A stretch of 31,022 nt of DNA from assembly GCA_020024115.1 (NCBI GenBank), contig JAHHUF010000007.1:1-31022 (forward strand), given 5' to 3'. The position numbers and the translations under genes were made by a program. Positions 15,720 through 22,547 of this stretch are shown here, piece by piece. Under the pieces are notes generated by a model. That model did not search any database and was not told the origin of the DNA. It saw nothing but the letters and a program-made list of their open reading frames with translations. Source of the DNA: Anaerofilum sp. GTDB taxonomy: Bacteria > Bacillota > Clostridia > Oscillospirales > Ruminococcaceae. Numbering within the stretch: the stretch's first letter is position 1; every line of letters begins with the position of its first letter.

Positions 15720-15763
15720 TTGATTATTGTAAGCATAATCAAAGTGCTTATTCTGTTTTTCAA
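15720..15763 (-). promoter_or_regulatory. uvrC promoter overlapped by a 23-bp palindrome
   Basis: Minus strand: TTGAAA (15758-15763), 17-bp spacer, GATTAT (15735-15740). A perfect inverted repeat, TTGATTAT and ATAATCAA with a 7-nt centre (15720-15742), covers the -10 element and the likely start site. That is where a repressor would block initiation. It does not match the Gram-positive LexA box (CGAAC-N4-GTTCG). The regulator is unknown. Confidence 0.55.
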
Positions 15764-15781
15764 AAATTTTCTGGTTCCAAC

Positions 15782-15810
15782 AAAAAACGCCCGGTCTTTT
15801 CTGACCGGGC
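15782..15810 (-). terminator. ptsH terminator
   Basis: GC-rich 8-bp stem (GCCCGGTC 15789-15796 with GACCGGGC 15803-15810) with a 6-nt loop, followed on the minus strand by a T-run (A6 at 15782-15787). It lies 15 nt after the ptsH stop. Confidence 0.92.
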
Positions 15811-15825
15811 TGTTTATTGAATTGC

Positions 15826-16089
15826 TTACTCGGTAAAACCGGAGTTTACCAATTTAATCAGACCTTCAACAGCAGATTGCTCATCTGCACCATCTGCAAT
15901 GATGCGAATGGTTGTTCCGCCTACAATTCCCAAGCTCAAAACGCCCAGCAAACTTTTTGCATTTACACGGCGTTCTTCTTTTTCCACCCAAATGGAGGAT
16001 TTGAATTCATTTGCCTTCTGAATAAAGAAGGTTGCAGGACGAGCATGCAAGCCCACCTGATTTTCCACAGTAACTTCTTTCACGAACAT
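15826..16089 (-). CDS. ptsH: Phosphocarrier protein HPr
   Basis: Carries phosphate from enzyme I to sugar-specific EIIA proteins of the phosphotransferase system. In Firmicutes it also serves as CcpA co-regulator when phosphorylated on Ser46. Seen: His15 in GLHARPA (residues 13-19) and Ser46 in NAKSLLGVLSLGI (43-55), both at canonical positions, and length 87. The presence of His15 argues for HPr rather than the regulatory paralogue Crh, which has Gln there. It has its own promoter and terminator and no ptsI next to it, so it is a single-gene unit. Ribosome binding site CAGGAG lies about 9 nt before the ATG. Confidence 0.95.
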   Translation of the reverse strand: MFVKEVTVENQVGLHARPATFFIQKANEFKSSIWVEKEERRVNAKSLLGVLSLGIVGGTTIRIIADGADEQSAVEGLIKLVNSGFTE

Positions 16090-16136
16090 AGTTGAACACT
16101 CCTGTTTCCTACGTTGGATTTTTTAGATTTGATTCT

Positions 16137-16165
16137 ATTTTAAACCATTCAGTCTATTCCGTCAA
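16137..16165 (-). promoter_or_regulatory. ptsH promoter
   Basis: Minus strand: TTGACG (16160-16165), 17-bp spacer, TAAAAT (16137-16142), about 48 bp upstream of the ptsH ATG. The remainder of the 16090-16335 gap shows no gene. Only a weak 6-bp hairpin near 16267-16291 could be a trmD terminator. Confidence 0.8.
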
Positions 16166-16335
16166 CAGTTGATGGACAGCTTTTTTACATTTTCGTCATA
16201 ATGGAAAAACCATCCTATTTACAATGCAATAGTTTGGCATTTTTGCTAATTGTTTTTCATAAAAGATTGGTTTATCTATACCATCAACCAAATTTTATCA
16301 AAACTTGCTCCATTTTCTTTACAAAACCACCAAAA

Positions 16336-17067
16336 TTATTTTTTCTTTTTTGAAGTTTCCAAGTTTTCTTTTGGATATTTTTCCCACAAATCAGGTCTGC
16401 GGGTTTGCGTTCGCTGCTGCGCCTGCTGCTGTCGCCATGCCTGAATGTTGGCATGATGCCCAGACAGCAAAATCTGCGGCACAGCTTTGCCATTCCACAC
16501 TTCCGGGCGGGTGTATTGGGGATACTCCAGCAAGCCATTCCAATGGCTTTCTTCTTGGTATCCTTCAGGGTCACTCAAAACGCCCTCTTGCAGCCGCAAA
16601 ACACTATCTGCAACCACCAATGCTGCCAGTTCTCCACCTGTCAGCACATAATCACCAATACTGATTTCTTCATCTGCCAATTCTTCAATCACGCGTTCAT
16701 CAATGCCTTCATAATGCCCGCAAACCAGCAGCAGATTATCTTTTTGGGCAAGCTCTTTTGCCTTTTGCTGGCTGTATGGCTGCCCGGCGGCTGTCATAAA
16801 AATAATATGAGGGCGTGGCCTGCCCTGCTCTTGATTTTGGCGAATAATCTCCATACAACAGTCGTAAATTGGCTGTGCATTCATCACCATACCACAGCCG
16901 CCGCCATAGGGGTAATCATCCACCTGTTTTTGTTTATTCAAGGTATAATCCCGAATTTGATGGCAATGCAGTTCAAACAGTTCTTTTTTTCTGGCACGAC
17001 CGATGATGCTTTCGCTCATCACAGTGTCACACATCTGGGGAAACAAGGTTGCAATGTCGATTCTCAT
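16336..17067 (-). CDS. trmD: tRNA (guanine-37-N1) methyltransferase TrmD
   Basis: SPOUT-class enzyme that methylates G37 next to the anticodon and so prevents +1 frameshifting. Seen: MRIDIATLFPQM at the N-terminus, DDYPYGGGCGMVMNAQP, and the trefoil-knot SAM site CGHYEGIDERVIEE followed by SIGDYVLTGGELAALVVAD (about residues 112-145). Then come EESHWNGLLEYPQYTRP and SGHHANIQAW. At 243 residues it is close to normal. The last 15 residues are Lys/Glu-rich and end in four lysines. It overlaps rimM by 4 nt with AAAGGAG upstream. It is the last gene of the ylxM-ffh operon. Confidence 0.96.
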   Translation of the reverse strand: MRIDIATLFPQMCDTVMSESIIGRARKKELFELHCHQIRDYTLNKQKQVDDYPYGGGCGMVMNAQPIYDCCMEIIRQNQEQGRPRPHIIFMTAAGQPYSQQKAKELAQKDNLLLVCGHYEGIDERVIEELADEEISIGDYVLTGGELAALVVADSVLRLQEGVLSDPEGYQEESHWNGLLEYPQYTRPEVWNGKAVPQILLSGHHANIQAWRQQQAQQRTQTRRPDLWEKYPKENLETSKKKK

Positions 17068-17591
17068 TCGTCACCGCTCCTTTGTTCCTCAAACATTCCC
17101 GGAATGGGGCGCACCAAAACATATTCCTGTTCTGGGCAAAGTTCCACTAAAAATTCTTTAACAGCAGGGAACAAAAATTCTTCGCCCTGTTGGTTGCGAA
17201 TGGTGTATACATCATTCGCGGCAGGGTGGTCAATCTTTATCACCTTGCCATAAACCTCTTGGGTGTCAGCATTTCGCACTTCACAGCCCAAAATATCCTG
17301 CACAAAATATCTGCCTTCTTCCAGCTGCATATCAGCACGGGCAGCCCAAACAGTTTTGCCCACCAATTTTCGGGCAGAATCCATGTCTGAAACACCCTCA
17401 AATTGTACCAAACACATATTTTTATGCACACGGGCAGATTCCACCTTTTGGGGCTGGCTGCCATTTGCAAGATACAAACAGGACAATTCACACAAAAACT
17501 CAGGTCCATCGCACCAAGGATAGATTTTCACTTCTCCCATGACGCCATGTGTTGTAACAATTTCTCCGATTTCCAAAAAAGGTTTCAGCAT
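17064..17591 (-). CDS. rimM: Ribosome maturation factor RimM
   Basis: Assists 30S subunit assembly, binding ribosomal protein S19 near the 3' domain of 16S rRNA. Seen: N-terminal RimM domain (EIGEIVTTHGVMGEVKIYPW), a central FEGVSDMDSARKLVGKTVWA segment, and a C-terminal PRC-barrel (GRYFVQDILGCEV, then EFLFPAVKEFLVELCPEQ). I start at the ATG at 17591 because GGAGG lies 8 nt upstream; the in-frame start at 17609 lacks a site and would contain the binding site itself. That gives 175 residues, normal. It precedes trmD with a 4-nt overlap. A terminator-like hairpin separates it from khpA. Confidence 0.94.
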   Translation of the reverse strand: MLKPFLEIGEIVTTHGVMGEVKIYPWCDGPEFLCELSCLYLANGSQPQKVESARVHKNMCLVQFEGVSDMDSARKLVGKTVWAARADMQLEEGRYFVQDILGCEVRNADTQEVYGKVIKIDHPAANDVYTIRNQQGEEFLFPAVKEFLVELCPEQEYVLVRPIPGMFEEQRSGDE

Positions 17592-17642
17592 TGGTTTTTC
17601 CTCCGGCATTGAATAATAGCGTTGGCAGTTCTCTGCAATACG

Positions 17643-17667
17643 AAAAAAGAGCCCCGGCGGGACTCTT
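17643..17667 (-). terminator. Terminator-like hairpin between khpA and rimM
   Basis: Minus strand: AAGAG-T-CCC, loop GCC, GGG-G-CTCTT with one mismatch, directly followed by a T-run (A6 at 17643-17648). It lies 5 nt after the khpA stop, inside an otherwise continuous operon. It may lower rimM-trmD expression relative to rpsP. Confidence 0.7.
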
Positions 17668-17671
17668 CTTG

Positions 17672-17905
17672 TCAGTCGATTTCCACCATGACCTTCACAC
17701 CTTGATGCACACCTGCGGCACGCATTACAACGCGGATGGCCTTAGCAATCCGACCCTGTTTACCGATTACACGGCCCATGTCCCCCTCTGCAACAGACAG
17801 GTGATATACCACCATGCCTTCTTCATTGGGTTCATCAGCCGTCACCCGGACAGCTTCCTTGTCATCAACAAGGCCTTTTGCCACGGCAACAAGCAGTTCT
17901 TCCAT
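17672..17905 (-). CDS. khpA: KH-domain RNA-binding protein KhpA
   Basis: Small RNA-binding protein of the YlqC/KhpA family. In Gram-positive bacteria it works with KhpB and affects cell size and small-RNA-dependent regulation. Seen: one type II KH domain in 77 residues, with the RNA-gripping GxxG loop as VIGKQGRIAKAIRVVMRAAG (about residues 46-65). GGAGG lies about 10 nt before the ATG. It stands between rpsP and rimM, its usual place in Firmicutes. Confidence 0.92.
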   Translation of the reverse strand: MEELLVAVAKGLVDDKEAVRVTADEPNEEGMVVYHLSVAEGDMGRVIGKQGRIAKAIRVVMRAAGVHQGVKVMVEID

Positions 17906-17926
17906 GGTTCAGAATGCCTCCATTCC

Positions 17927-18169
17927 TTACAGAATCTCGGACTTCTTCAGCAGAGCACGAACAGTATCGGTGGGCTGAGCGCCGGTAGCAATCCACTTCT
18001 TTGCTTTCTCACCATCAATTTTTACAACTGCGGGCTCTTTGGTTGGGTCATAGTAACCAATCTCCTCGATGAAACGACCATCGCGGGGGCAGCGGCTATC
18101 AGCCACCACAACACGATAGAAAGGAGCCTTCTTAGCGCCCATACGACGCAATCTAATTTTAACAGCCAT
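17927..18169 (-). CDS. rpsP: 30S ribosomal protein S16
   Basis: Ribosomal protein of the small subunit that binds the 5' domain of 16S rRNA early in assembly. Seen: MAVKIRLRRMGAKKAPFYRV and VADSRCPRDGRFIEEIGYYDP, then a basic C-terminal part (GEKAKKWIATGAQPTDTV). I start at the ATG at 18169, 8 nt after AGGAGG. An in-frame GTG at 18178 lies inside the binding site. That gives 80 residues, normal for S16. Codon choice is visibly more G/C-rich than in neighbouring genes, as expected for a highly expressed gene. Confidence 0.97.
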   Translation of the reverse strand: MAVKIRLRRMGAKKAPFYRVVVADSRCPRDGRFIEEIGYYDPTKEPAVVKIDGEKAKKWIATGAQPTDTVRALLKKSEIL

Positions 18170-18235
18170 TCCTGTCACCTCCTATAATAGTTGTGTGTAT
18201 AGTTGTATTCTAACCAGCATCGCTGGGAGATACCA

Positions 18236-19567
18236 TTATTTTCTTCTGCCCAATCCAAATCTGCGGGCAAATCCTTTTGGGCCACCTTTTTTTAGCTGTT
18301 TCAGCAGTTTGCTCATTTGCTCAAACTGTTTCAGCAGACGGTTGACATCCTCTACTTTTGTTCCGCTTCCAGCAGCAATACGCCGTTTGCGTTTTGGGTC
18401 AATGAGAGAAGGTTTTGCACGCTCGGCAGGGGTCATACTTTGAATGATTGCCTCAATGCGAACAAAAATTTTTTCATCAATATCATCTGGGTTCACTTGG
18501 TTTCCACCGGGCAGCATTGCCAGCAGACCAGCTGCACCGCCCATTTTTTTCATCTGGCTTAACTGTTCCAGCATATCATTCAAATCGAATTTATTTTCCA
18601 GCATACGCTTGGCAGTTTCTTCTGCCTTTTTCAGGTCTTGGGTTTCCTGTGCTTTTTCAATCAAGGTCAGCATATCACCCATGCCCAGAATACGGCTTGC
18701 CATGCGTTCGGGATGGAACATTTCAAGGTCTTCTATTTTTTCGCCAACGCCCGCAAACTTGATGGGCTTTCCTGTCACATGACGCGCAGACAACGCTGCA
18801 CCGCCACGGGTATCGCCATCCAGTTTTGTGAGGATAATGCCGTCAATCTCTACTGCCTCATTAAAGGTTTTGGCCACATTTACAGCATCCTGACCTGCCA
18901 TCGAGTCGATGACAAGCAAAACCTCATCCACTTCAACAGCTTCTTTGACTCTGCCCAGTTCTGCCATCAACTCACTGTCAATATGCAAACGACCGGCTGT
19001 ATCCAGAATTACAATATCATTGCCGTGGTCTTTGGCATAGGAAACAGCCTTTTGTGCGATGATTTCAGGCTTTTCCTGCCCCAGTTCAAACACTGGCACA
19101 CCTGCTTTTTCACCAACAATTTTCAGCTGGTCAATGGCAGCAGGGCGATAGATGTCACAAGCAACCAACAAGGGGTGGTGTCCTTCTTTTTTGAAGTACC
19201 GTCCCAGCTTTGCAGAATGGGTTGTTTTACCGGAACCCTGCAAACCACACATCATAATGACAGTTGGCGGTTTTGATTTGATGTGAACACGGGCAGCCTC
19301 GCCACCCATCAGAGCGGTGAGTTCATCGTTTACAATTTTGATAACCTGTTGCGCAGGTGTCAGGCTTTCCATGACTTCCTGCCCCATTGCCTTTTCGGTT
19401 ACATCAGCAATAAACTCTTTTGCGACTTTGTAGTTAACATCCGCCTCCAACAATGCGATGCGAACTTCACGCATTGCAGTTTTGATGTCGGCCTCTGTCA
19501 GTTTACCTTTGCCACGCAATTTTTTAAAGACTTGCGTGAGCTTGTCGCTTAAAGACTCAAACGCCAT
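18236..19567 (-). CDS. ffh: Signal recognition particle protein Ffh
   Basis: GTPase that binds signal sequences with SRP RNA and delivers ribosomes to FtsY at the membrane. Seen: N domain (about residues 1-85), G domain with the P-loop GLQGSGKTT (108-116), VACDIYRPAAIDQL, LDTAGRLHID and LTKLDGDTRGGAALS. A methionine-rich M domain follows, with MKKMGG, LLAMLPGG and the RNA-binding RIAAGSGTKVEDVNRLLKQF segment. At 443 residues it has normal length. It is preceded by ylxM with a 15-nt gap, the conserved Firmicutes pair. Confidence 0.97.
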   Translation of the reverse strand: MAFESLSDKLTQVFKKLRGKGKLTEADIKTAMREVRIALLEADVNYKVAKEFIADVTEKAMGQEVMESLTPAQQVIKIVNDELTALMGGEAARVHIKSKPPTVIMMCGLQGSGKTTHSAKLGRYFKKEGHHPLLVACDIYRPAAIDQLKIVGEKAGVPVFELGQEKPEIIAQKAVSYAKDHGNDIVILDTAGRLHIDSELMAELGRVKEAVEVDEVLLVIDSMAGQDAVNVAKTFNEAVEIDGIILTKLDGDTRGGAALSARHVTGKPIKFAGVGEKIEDLEMFHPERMASRILGMGDMLTLIEKAQETQDLKKAEETAKRMLENKFDLNDMLEQLSQMKKMGGAAGLLAMLPGGNQVNPDDIDEKIFVRIEAIIQSMTPAERAKPSLIDPKRKRRIAAGSGTKVEDVNRLLKQFEQMSKLLKQLKKGGPKGFARRFGLGRRK

Positions 19568-19582
19568 TGCCTTTGCCCCCTT

Positions 19583-19948
19583 TTATTCGGAAATGGATGA
19601 TAAAATTTTCAGCATATTTTGACAATCCTGTTCAATCTCTTGAGAAACTGAATCACCTGACTGATTGCATCGCTGAATTTTTTTTGCAAGCTGTTCCAGT
19701 ATAGGAATGCTTTGCTGCACTGCACCATACCGTTTGACAACTCCCACTTTTTCTTCCAGCTCCAGCAAGATGCTTTCAGCACGCTTGATTGCATCCCGAA
19801 CCCCTTGCCGTGTAATTCCGAAATTTTCGGAAATTTCTGCCAGTGAAAGGTCATCGTTGTAATATTGCTCCATAATATCCCGTTGTTTTGGGCTGAGAAC
19901 ATCGCCATAAAAATCCAAAAGATAGGAAATCTCAAGATTTTTCGGCAT
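19583..19948 (-). CDS. ylxM: YlxM family SRP-associated HTH protein
   Basis: Small helix-turn-helix protein encoded before ffh in Firmicutes; in streptococci it modulates SRP function. Seen: an N-terminal sigma-70 region-4-like HTH (LSPKQRDIMEQYYNDDLSLA, then EISENFGITRQGVRDAIKRA, about residues 18-58), followed by a helical Gln/Glu-rich C-terminal part. I start at the ATG at 19948 because GGGAGGGAAAG lies just upstream, giving 121 residues; the in-frame start at 19963 has no site. It is the first gene of the operon, after a strong promoter. A small inverted repeat lies between promoter and gene. Confidence 0.92.
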   Translation of the reverse strand: MPKNLEISYLLDFYGDVLSPKQRDIMEQYYNDDLSLAEISENFGITRQGVRDAIKRAESILLELEEKVGVVKRYGAVQQSIPILEQLAKKIQRCNQSGDSVSQEIEQDCQNMLKILSSISE

Positions 19949-19970
19949 TGCTTTCCCTCCCAAACTTGTT

Positions 19971-19989
19971 GTAAAGTGTTTTACTTTAC
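19971..19989 (-). promoter_or_regulatory. Inverted repeat in the ylxM leader
   Basis: GTAAAGT (19971-19977) and ACTTTAC (19983-19989) with a 5-nt centre. It sits just downstream of the expected transcription start and about 23 nt before the ylxM ATG. It could be an operator, or a leader hairpin close to the ribosome binding site. Its ligand is unknown. Confidence 0.45.
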
Positions 19990-20003
19990 ACTCAACGCTG
20001 TTT

Positions 20004-20032
20004 AGTCTACCATATCCCTATACAAAAGTCAA
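20004..20032 (-). promoter_or_regulatory. ylxM-ffh operon promoter
   Basis: Minus strand: TTGACT (20027-20032), 17-bp spacer, TAGACT (20004-20009), with GG just before the -10. It is the only good promoter upstream of the six-gene operon. Confidence 0.75.
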
Positions 20033-20121
20033 TGACTTTTTGAAAGTTTTACAGAATTTCGGATTATTTCAAGCTCTTTTCTTTCCATTCGCAGCCAAAA
20101 CAGTATTATATCTTATTCAAT

Positions 20122-20156
20122 AAAAAACACCCAAACATAAATCCTGTTCAGGTGTT
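20122..20156 (-). terminator. Terminator after the LysA-like gene
   Basis: Outer stem AACACC (20151-20156 read on the minus strand) with GGTGTT (20126-20131) and an inner A/T-rich stem. A T-run (A6 at 20122-20127) follows. It lies 7 nt past the stop codon. Confidence 0.75.
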
Positions 20157-20163
20157 GAAAAAA

Positions 20164-21423
20164 TTATTTGAATGAAAACGGGCTGAAATCAAAGGTTGCA
20201 AAATAGTCTGCAGGGGTTTCTGCACGACGAATCAACTGATGACTTCCATCTTCTTTCAGCAAAACTTCTGCACTGCGCAATTTTCCGTTATAGTTATACC
20301 CCATTGCAAACCCATGTGCCCCTGTGTCATGGATGGCAACAATATCACCAATCTCTGTTTTGGGAAGCATACGGTCAACAGCAAATTTATCATTGTTTTC
20401 GCACAAACCACCAGTCACATCATATTTGTGGTCACAGGGTTTGTCTTCTTTGCCCAAAACGGTGATATGATGGTATGAGCCATACATAGCGGGACGCATC
20501 AAATTTGCTGCACAGGCATCCAGTCCCAAATATTCTTTATAAATGTGCTTTTGGTGCAGCACAGTTGCAATCAAATGTCCGTATGGTGCCAGCATGAAGC
20601 GTCCCAATTCGGTATAGATTGCCAAATCGTCCATACCAGCAGGAAGCAAAATTTCTTCGTATGCCTTGCGTACACCTTCGCCCACCGCCAAAATGTCGGT
20701 TGCCTCTTGGTCGGGACGATAGGGAACACCCACACCACCCGAAAGATTAACAAAAGCAATGTGTGCCCCTGTTTCCTGATGCAGCTCTACTGCCAGTTCA
20801 AACAAAATGCGAGCCAATTGGGGATAATACTCATTTGCAACGGTATTGCTTGCCAAAAATGCGTGGATTCCAAAATGCTTTGCACCTTTTGCCATCAGTT
20901 CTTTATAGGCTTGTTTCATCTGCTCTTTGGTCATGCCATATTTTGCCTCACCGGGGGTGTCCATAATAGCATTGTTAATTGCAAATTCTCCTCCGGGATT
21001 ATACCGACAGCAAATTGTTTCAGGAATACCAGCCACTTTATCCAAAAACTCAACATGGGTATAGTCGTCCAAATTGATGATTGCTCCCAATTCTGCTGCT
21101 TTTTTCATATCCTGTACAGGGGTTACATTGGAAGAAAACATGATTTCTTTGCCCACAAAACCACAGGCTTGGCTCATCATCAACTCGGTATCGCTAGAGC
21201 AATCAACACCACAGCCTTCTTGCTGCAAAATTTTCAAAATATATGGATTCGGGGTTGCTTTCACTGCAAAATATTCTTTAAAGCCTTTGTTCCATTCAAA
21301 GGCTTTCAGCAACTTGCGTGCATTTTCACGGATGCCTTTTTCGTCATAAATATGAAACGGGGTAGGCACATCTTCAATGATGGCTTGTGCCTGCTGCAAT
21401 GTCAAAAAGGGTTTCTTTTCCAT
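20164..21423 (-). CDS. Diaminopimelate decarboxylase-like PLP enzyme (fold type III)
   Basis: Probably decarboxylates meso-diaminopimelate to lysine in the cytoplasm. Seen: an alanine-racemase-like barrel with the PLP lysine in YFAVKATPNP (Lys55), the GCGVDCSSDTE segment (70-80), SGGVGVPY (228-235), and a C-terminal active-site Cys341-Glu342 (GGLCENND). It departs from classical LysA at several places: the HxGS motif reads GIHAFLASN (185-193) and the EPGR motif reads TELGRF (271-276). This subgroup is normally annotated as diaminopimelate decarboxylase, but those changes leave room for another substrate, so I give no symbol. Length 419. The ATG at 21423 has a strong AGGAGG site. It stands alone between its own promoter and terminator. 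Confidence 0.8.
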   Translation of the reverse strand: MEKKPFLTLQQAQAIIEDVPTPFHIYDEKGIRENARKLLKAFEWNKGFKEYFAVKATPNPYILKILQQEGCGVDCSSDTELMMSQACGFVGKEIMFSSNVTPVQDMKKAAELGAIINLDDYTHVEFLDKVAGIPETICCRYNPGGEFAINNAIMDTPGEAKYGMTKEQMKQAYKELMAKGAKHFGIHAFLASNTVANEYYPQLARILFELAVELHQETGAHIAFVNLSGGVGVPYRPDQEATDILAVGEGVRKAYEEILLPAGMDDLAIYTELGRFMLAPYGHLIATVLHQKHIYKEYLGLDACAANLMRPAMYGSYHHITVLGKEDKPCDHKYDVTGGLCENNDKFAVDRMLPKTEIGDIVAIHDTGAHGFAMGYNYNGKLRSAEVLLKEDGSHQLIRRAETPADYFATFDFSPFSFK

Positions 21424-21473
21424 TATTTCCTCCTTTTTGCACTCTTTCGTGCAGAATTGATATACTTTTCTTT

Positions 21474-21503
21474 ATTATATTGGATTTTGCGGACAAAATG
21501 CAA
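21474..21503 (-). promoter_or_regulatory. Promoter of the LysA-like gene
   Basis: Minus strand: TTGCAT (21498-21503), 18-bp spacer, perfect TATAAT (21474-21479), about 50 bp before the ATG. A small TGCAC/GTGCA hairpin (21438-21453) lies in the leader. No riboswitch fold is recognisable in the short leader. Confidence 0.6.
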
Positions 21504-21578
21504 TGATTCTGTCTTTGTTTTTTTCAGTTTGTGTATTTGTCCGATTTTTGGCAAAAATTGAAACCATCTTTTTATATC

Positions 21579-21608
21579 TTGTGTAAAATTTCATTTTTAT
21601 GGTATACT
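21579..21608 (+). promoter_or_regulatory. GNAT gene promoter
   Basis: Plus strand: TTGTGT (21579-21584), 18-bp spacer, extended -10 TGGTATACT (21600-21608), about 38 bp before the ATG at 21647. It points away from the promoter of the LysA-like gene. Confidence 0.55.
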
Positions 21609-21646
21609 TTCAAAATTGATATATTTTAAAACAAAGTGAGGTTTTT

Positions 21647-22174
21647 ATGGAACTTAATATTTCTCTTGCATCTGCCTGTGACCTGCAAGCAGTTTCCAAG
21701 TTATACGATGATGTAACTGCATATTTAGAAAGTCACATCAACTATTGTGGCTGGCGGCGTGGAGCATATCCCACACAGGAAGATGCACAACAGGCATTGG
21801 AGCAATCCTGTTTGTATGTTGCAAAATCGGAAAATGAAGTTGTGGGCAGCTTTATTTTGAACCAAAAGTTTGAGCCTGCATACGAGGCCGCAAACTGGAG
21901 TTTGCCCTCAGATTACAGCAATTTGTTTGTTATTCATACTTTCACAGCACACCCAGCCCATTCAGGCAAGGGGATTGGCAGAAAAATGTTGGAATACATT
22001 GCAGAATTGGCTCGTTCGCAGGGCATGAGCAGTATTCGTCTTGACACCTATGAAAAAAATCTGCCTGCCATTGCGGTATATGAAAGCTGTGGATTTCGGT
22101 TTGTTGGAAAGGTAGATTTGGGCAAAGGTGAGTGGGGCTTAGATTTGTTTAACTGCTACGAAAAAATCCTTTAA
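21647..22174 (+). CDS. GNAT family N-acetyltransferase
   Basis: Probably transfers an acetyl group from acetyl-CoA to an unidentified amine. Seen: a typical GNAT fold order with the acetyl-CoA-binding motif A, HPAHSGKGIGRKMLEYI (about residues 104-120), after a beta strand (NLFVIHTFTA), then IRLDTYEKNLPAIAVYESCGF (about 133-153), a standard C-terminal signature. Length 175, with no extra domain. The ATG at 21647 follows GTGAGG. It is on the plus strand, opposite to its neighbours, with its own promoter and terminator. The substrate cannot be told from the sequence; the family includes antibiotic, protein and metabolite acetyltransferases. Confidence 0.88.
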   Translation: MELNISLASACDLQAVSKLYDDVTAYLESHINYCGWRRGAYPTQEDAQQALEQSCLYVAKSENEVVGSFILNQKFEPAYEAANWSLPSDYSNLFVIHTFTAHPAHSGKGIGRKMLEYIAELARSQGMSSIRLDTYEKNLPAIAVYESCGFRFVGKVDLGKGEWGLDLFNCYEKIL

Positions 22175-22216
22175 AAAAATGCTGACATTCTCTGTTTTGA
22201 GGGTGTCAGCATTTTT
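22175..22216 (+). terminator. GNAT gene terminator
   Basis: Perfect 13-bp stem (22175-22187 with 22204-22216) that ends in five T. It begins right after the stop codon at 22174. Confidence 0.88.
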
Positions 22217-22273
22217 CATAATGATTCTACATAATTTTTATGGTTTGGGGCATGATAGCAGTGAGGTGATAAT

Positions 22274-22492
22274 ATGGGAATCAGCAATTTTATTGAGCCT
22301 CCTATTCCAACGGGAGGACTTTACTCTGATGCGGCTACAATGCCACTTTTCGCTCTTGATAAAACCATGTTCAGTGGTGACCAAGAATTTTTCGACCGTT
22401 TGCCAGAAGACAAACAGCAGAAAATTTTGCATGGCTGCCATTCACAAGAGGAATTTCACCAACGGGTACAAAAAGCAATGAAAATGCAATAA
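22274..22492 (+). CDS. Small protein of unknown function (72 residues)
   Basis: I do not recognise this family. It is supported as a gene by a good ribosome binding site (GAGGTGAT, 5-6 nt before the ATG), a stop directly before a strong terminator, and ordinary codon use. The protein is soluble-looking, with no signal peptide or membrane segment. It has a Pro/Gly-rich N-terminus (FIEPPIPTGGLYSD), then a charged helical C-terminus (FFDRLPEDKQQKILHGCHSQ, then EEFHQRVQKAMKMQ). It lies 57 nt after the GNAT terminator. I see no convincing promoter of its own, so it may rely on read-through. It has a single Cys and a single His in the GCHSQEEF turn, too few for a metal site. Confidence 0.7.
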   Translation: MGISNFIEPPIPTGGLYSDAATMPLFALDKTMFSGDQEFFDRLPEDKQQKILHGCHSQEEFHQRVQKAMKMQ

Positions 22493-22494
22493 TA

Positions 22495-22542
22495 AAAAGC
22501 AAGTGTTTTCTTTGAAAATTTTCAAAGAAAACACTTGCTTTT
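22495..22542. terminator. Bidirectional terminator, perfect 48-bp palindrome
   Basis: Two perfect 24-nt arms (22495-22518 and 22519-22542) form one palindrome with A-rich and T-rich ends. It lies between the converging small gene (plus) and the OadA-like gene (minus) and can serve both. Confidence 0.88.
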
Positions 22543-22547
22543 ATTTT

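Noticed and set aside
16267..16291. Possible trmD terminator hairpin
   Set aside because: The stem is only 6 bp with a 13-nt loop and the T-run is broken; too weak to list as a feature.
21424..21500. Lysine riboswitch upstream of the LysA-like gene
   Set aside because: The leader is only about 45 nt, far too short for the lysine riboswitch, and only a 5-bp hairpin is present.
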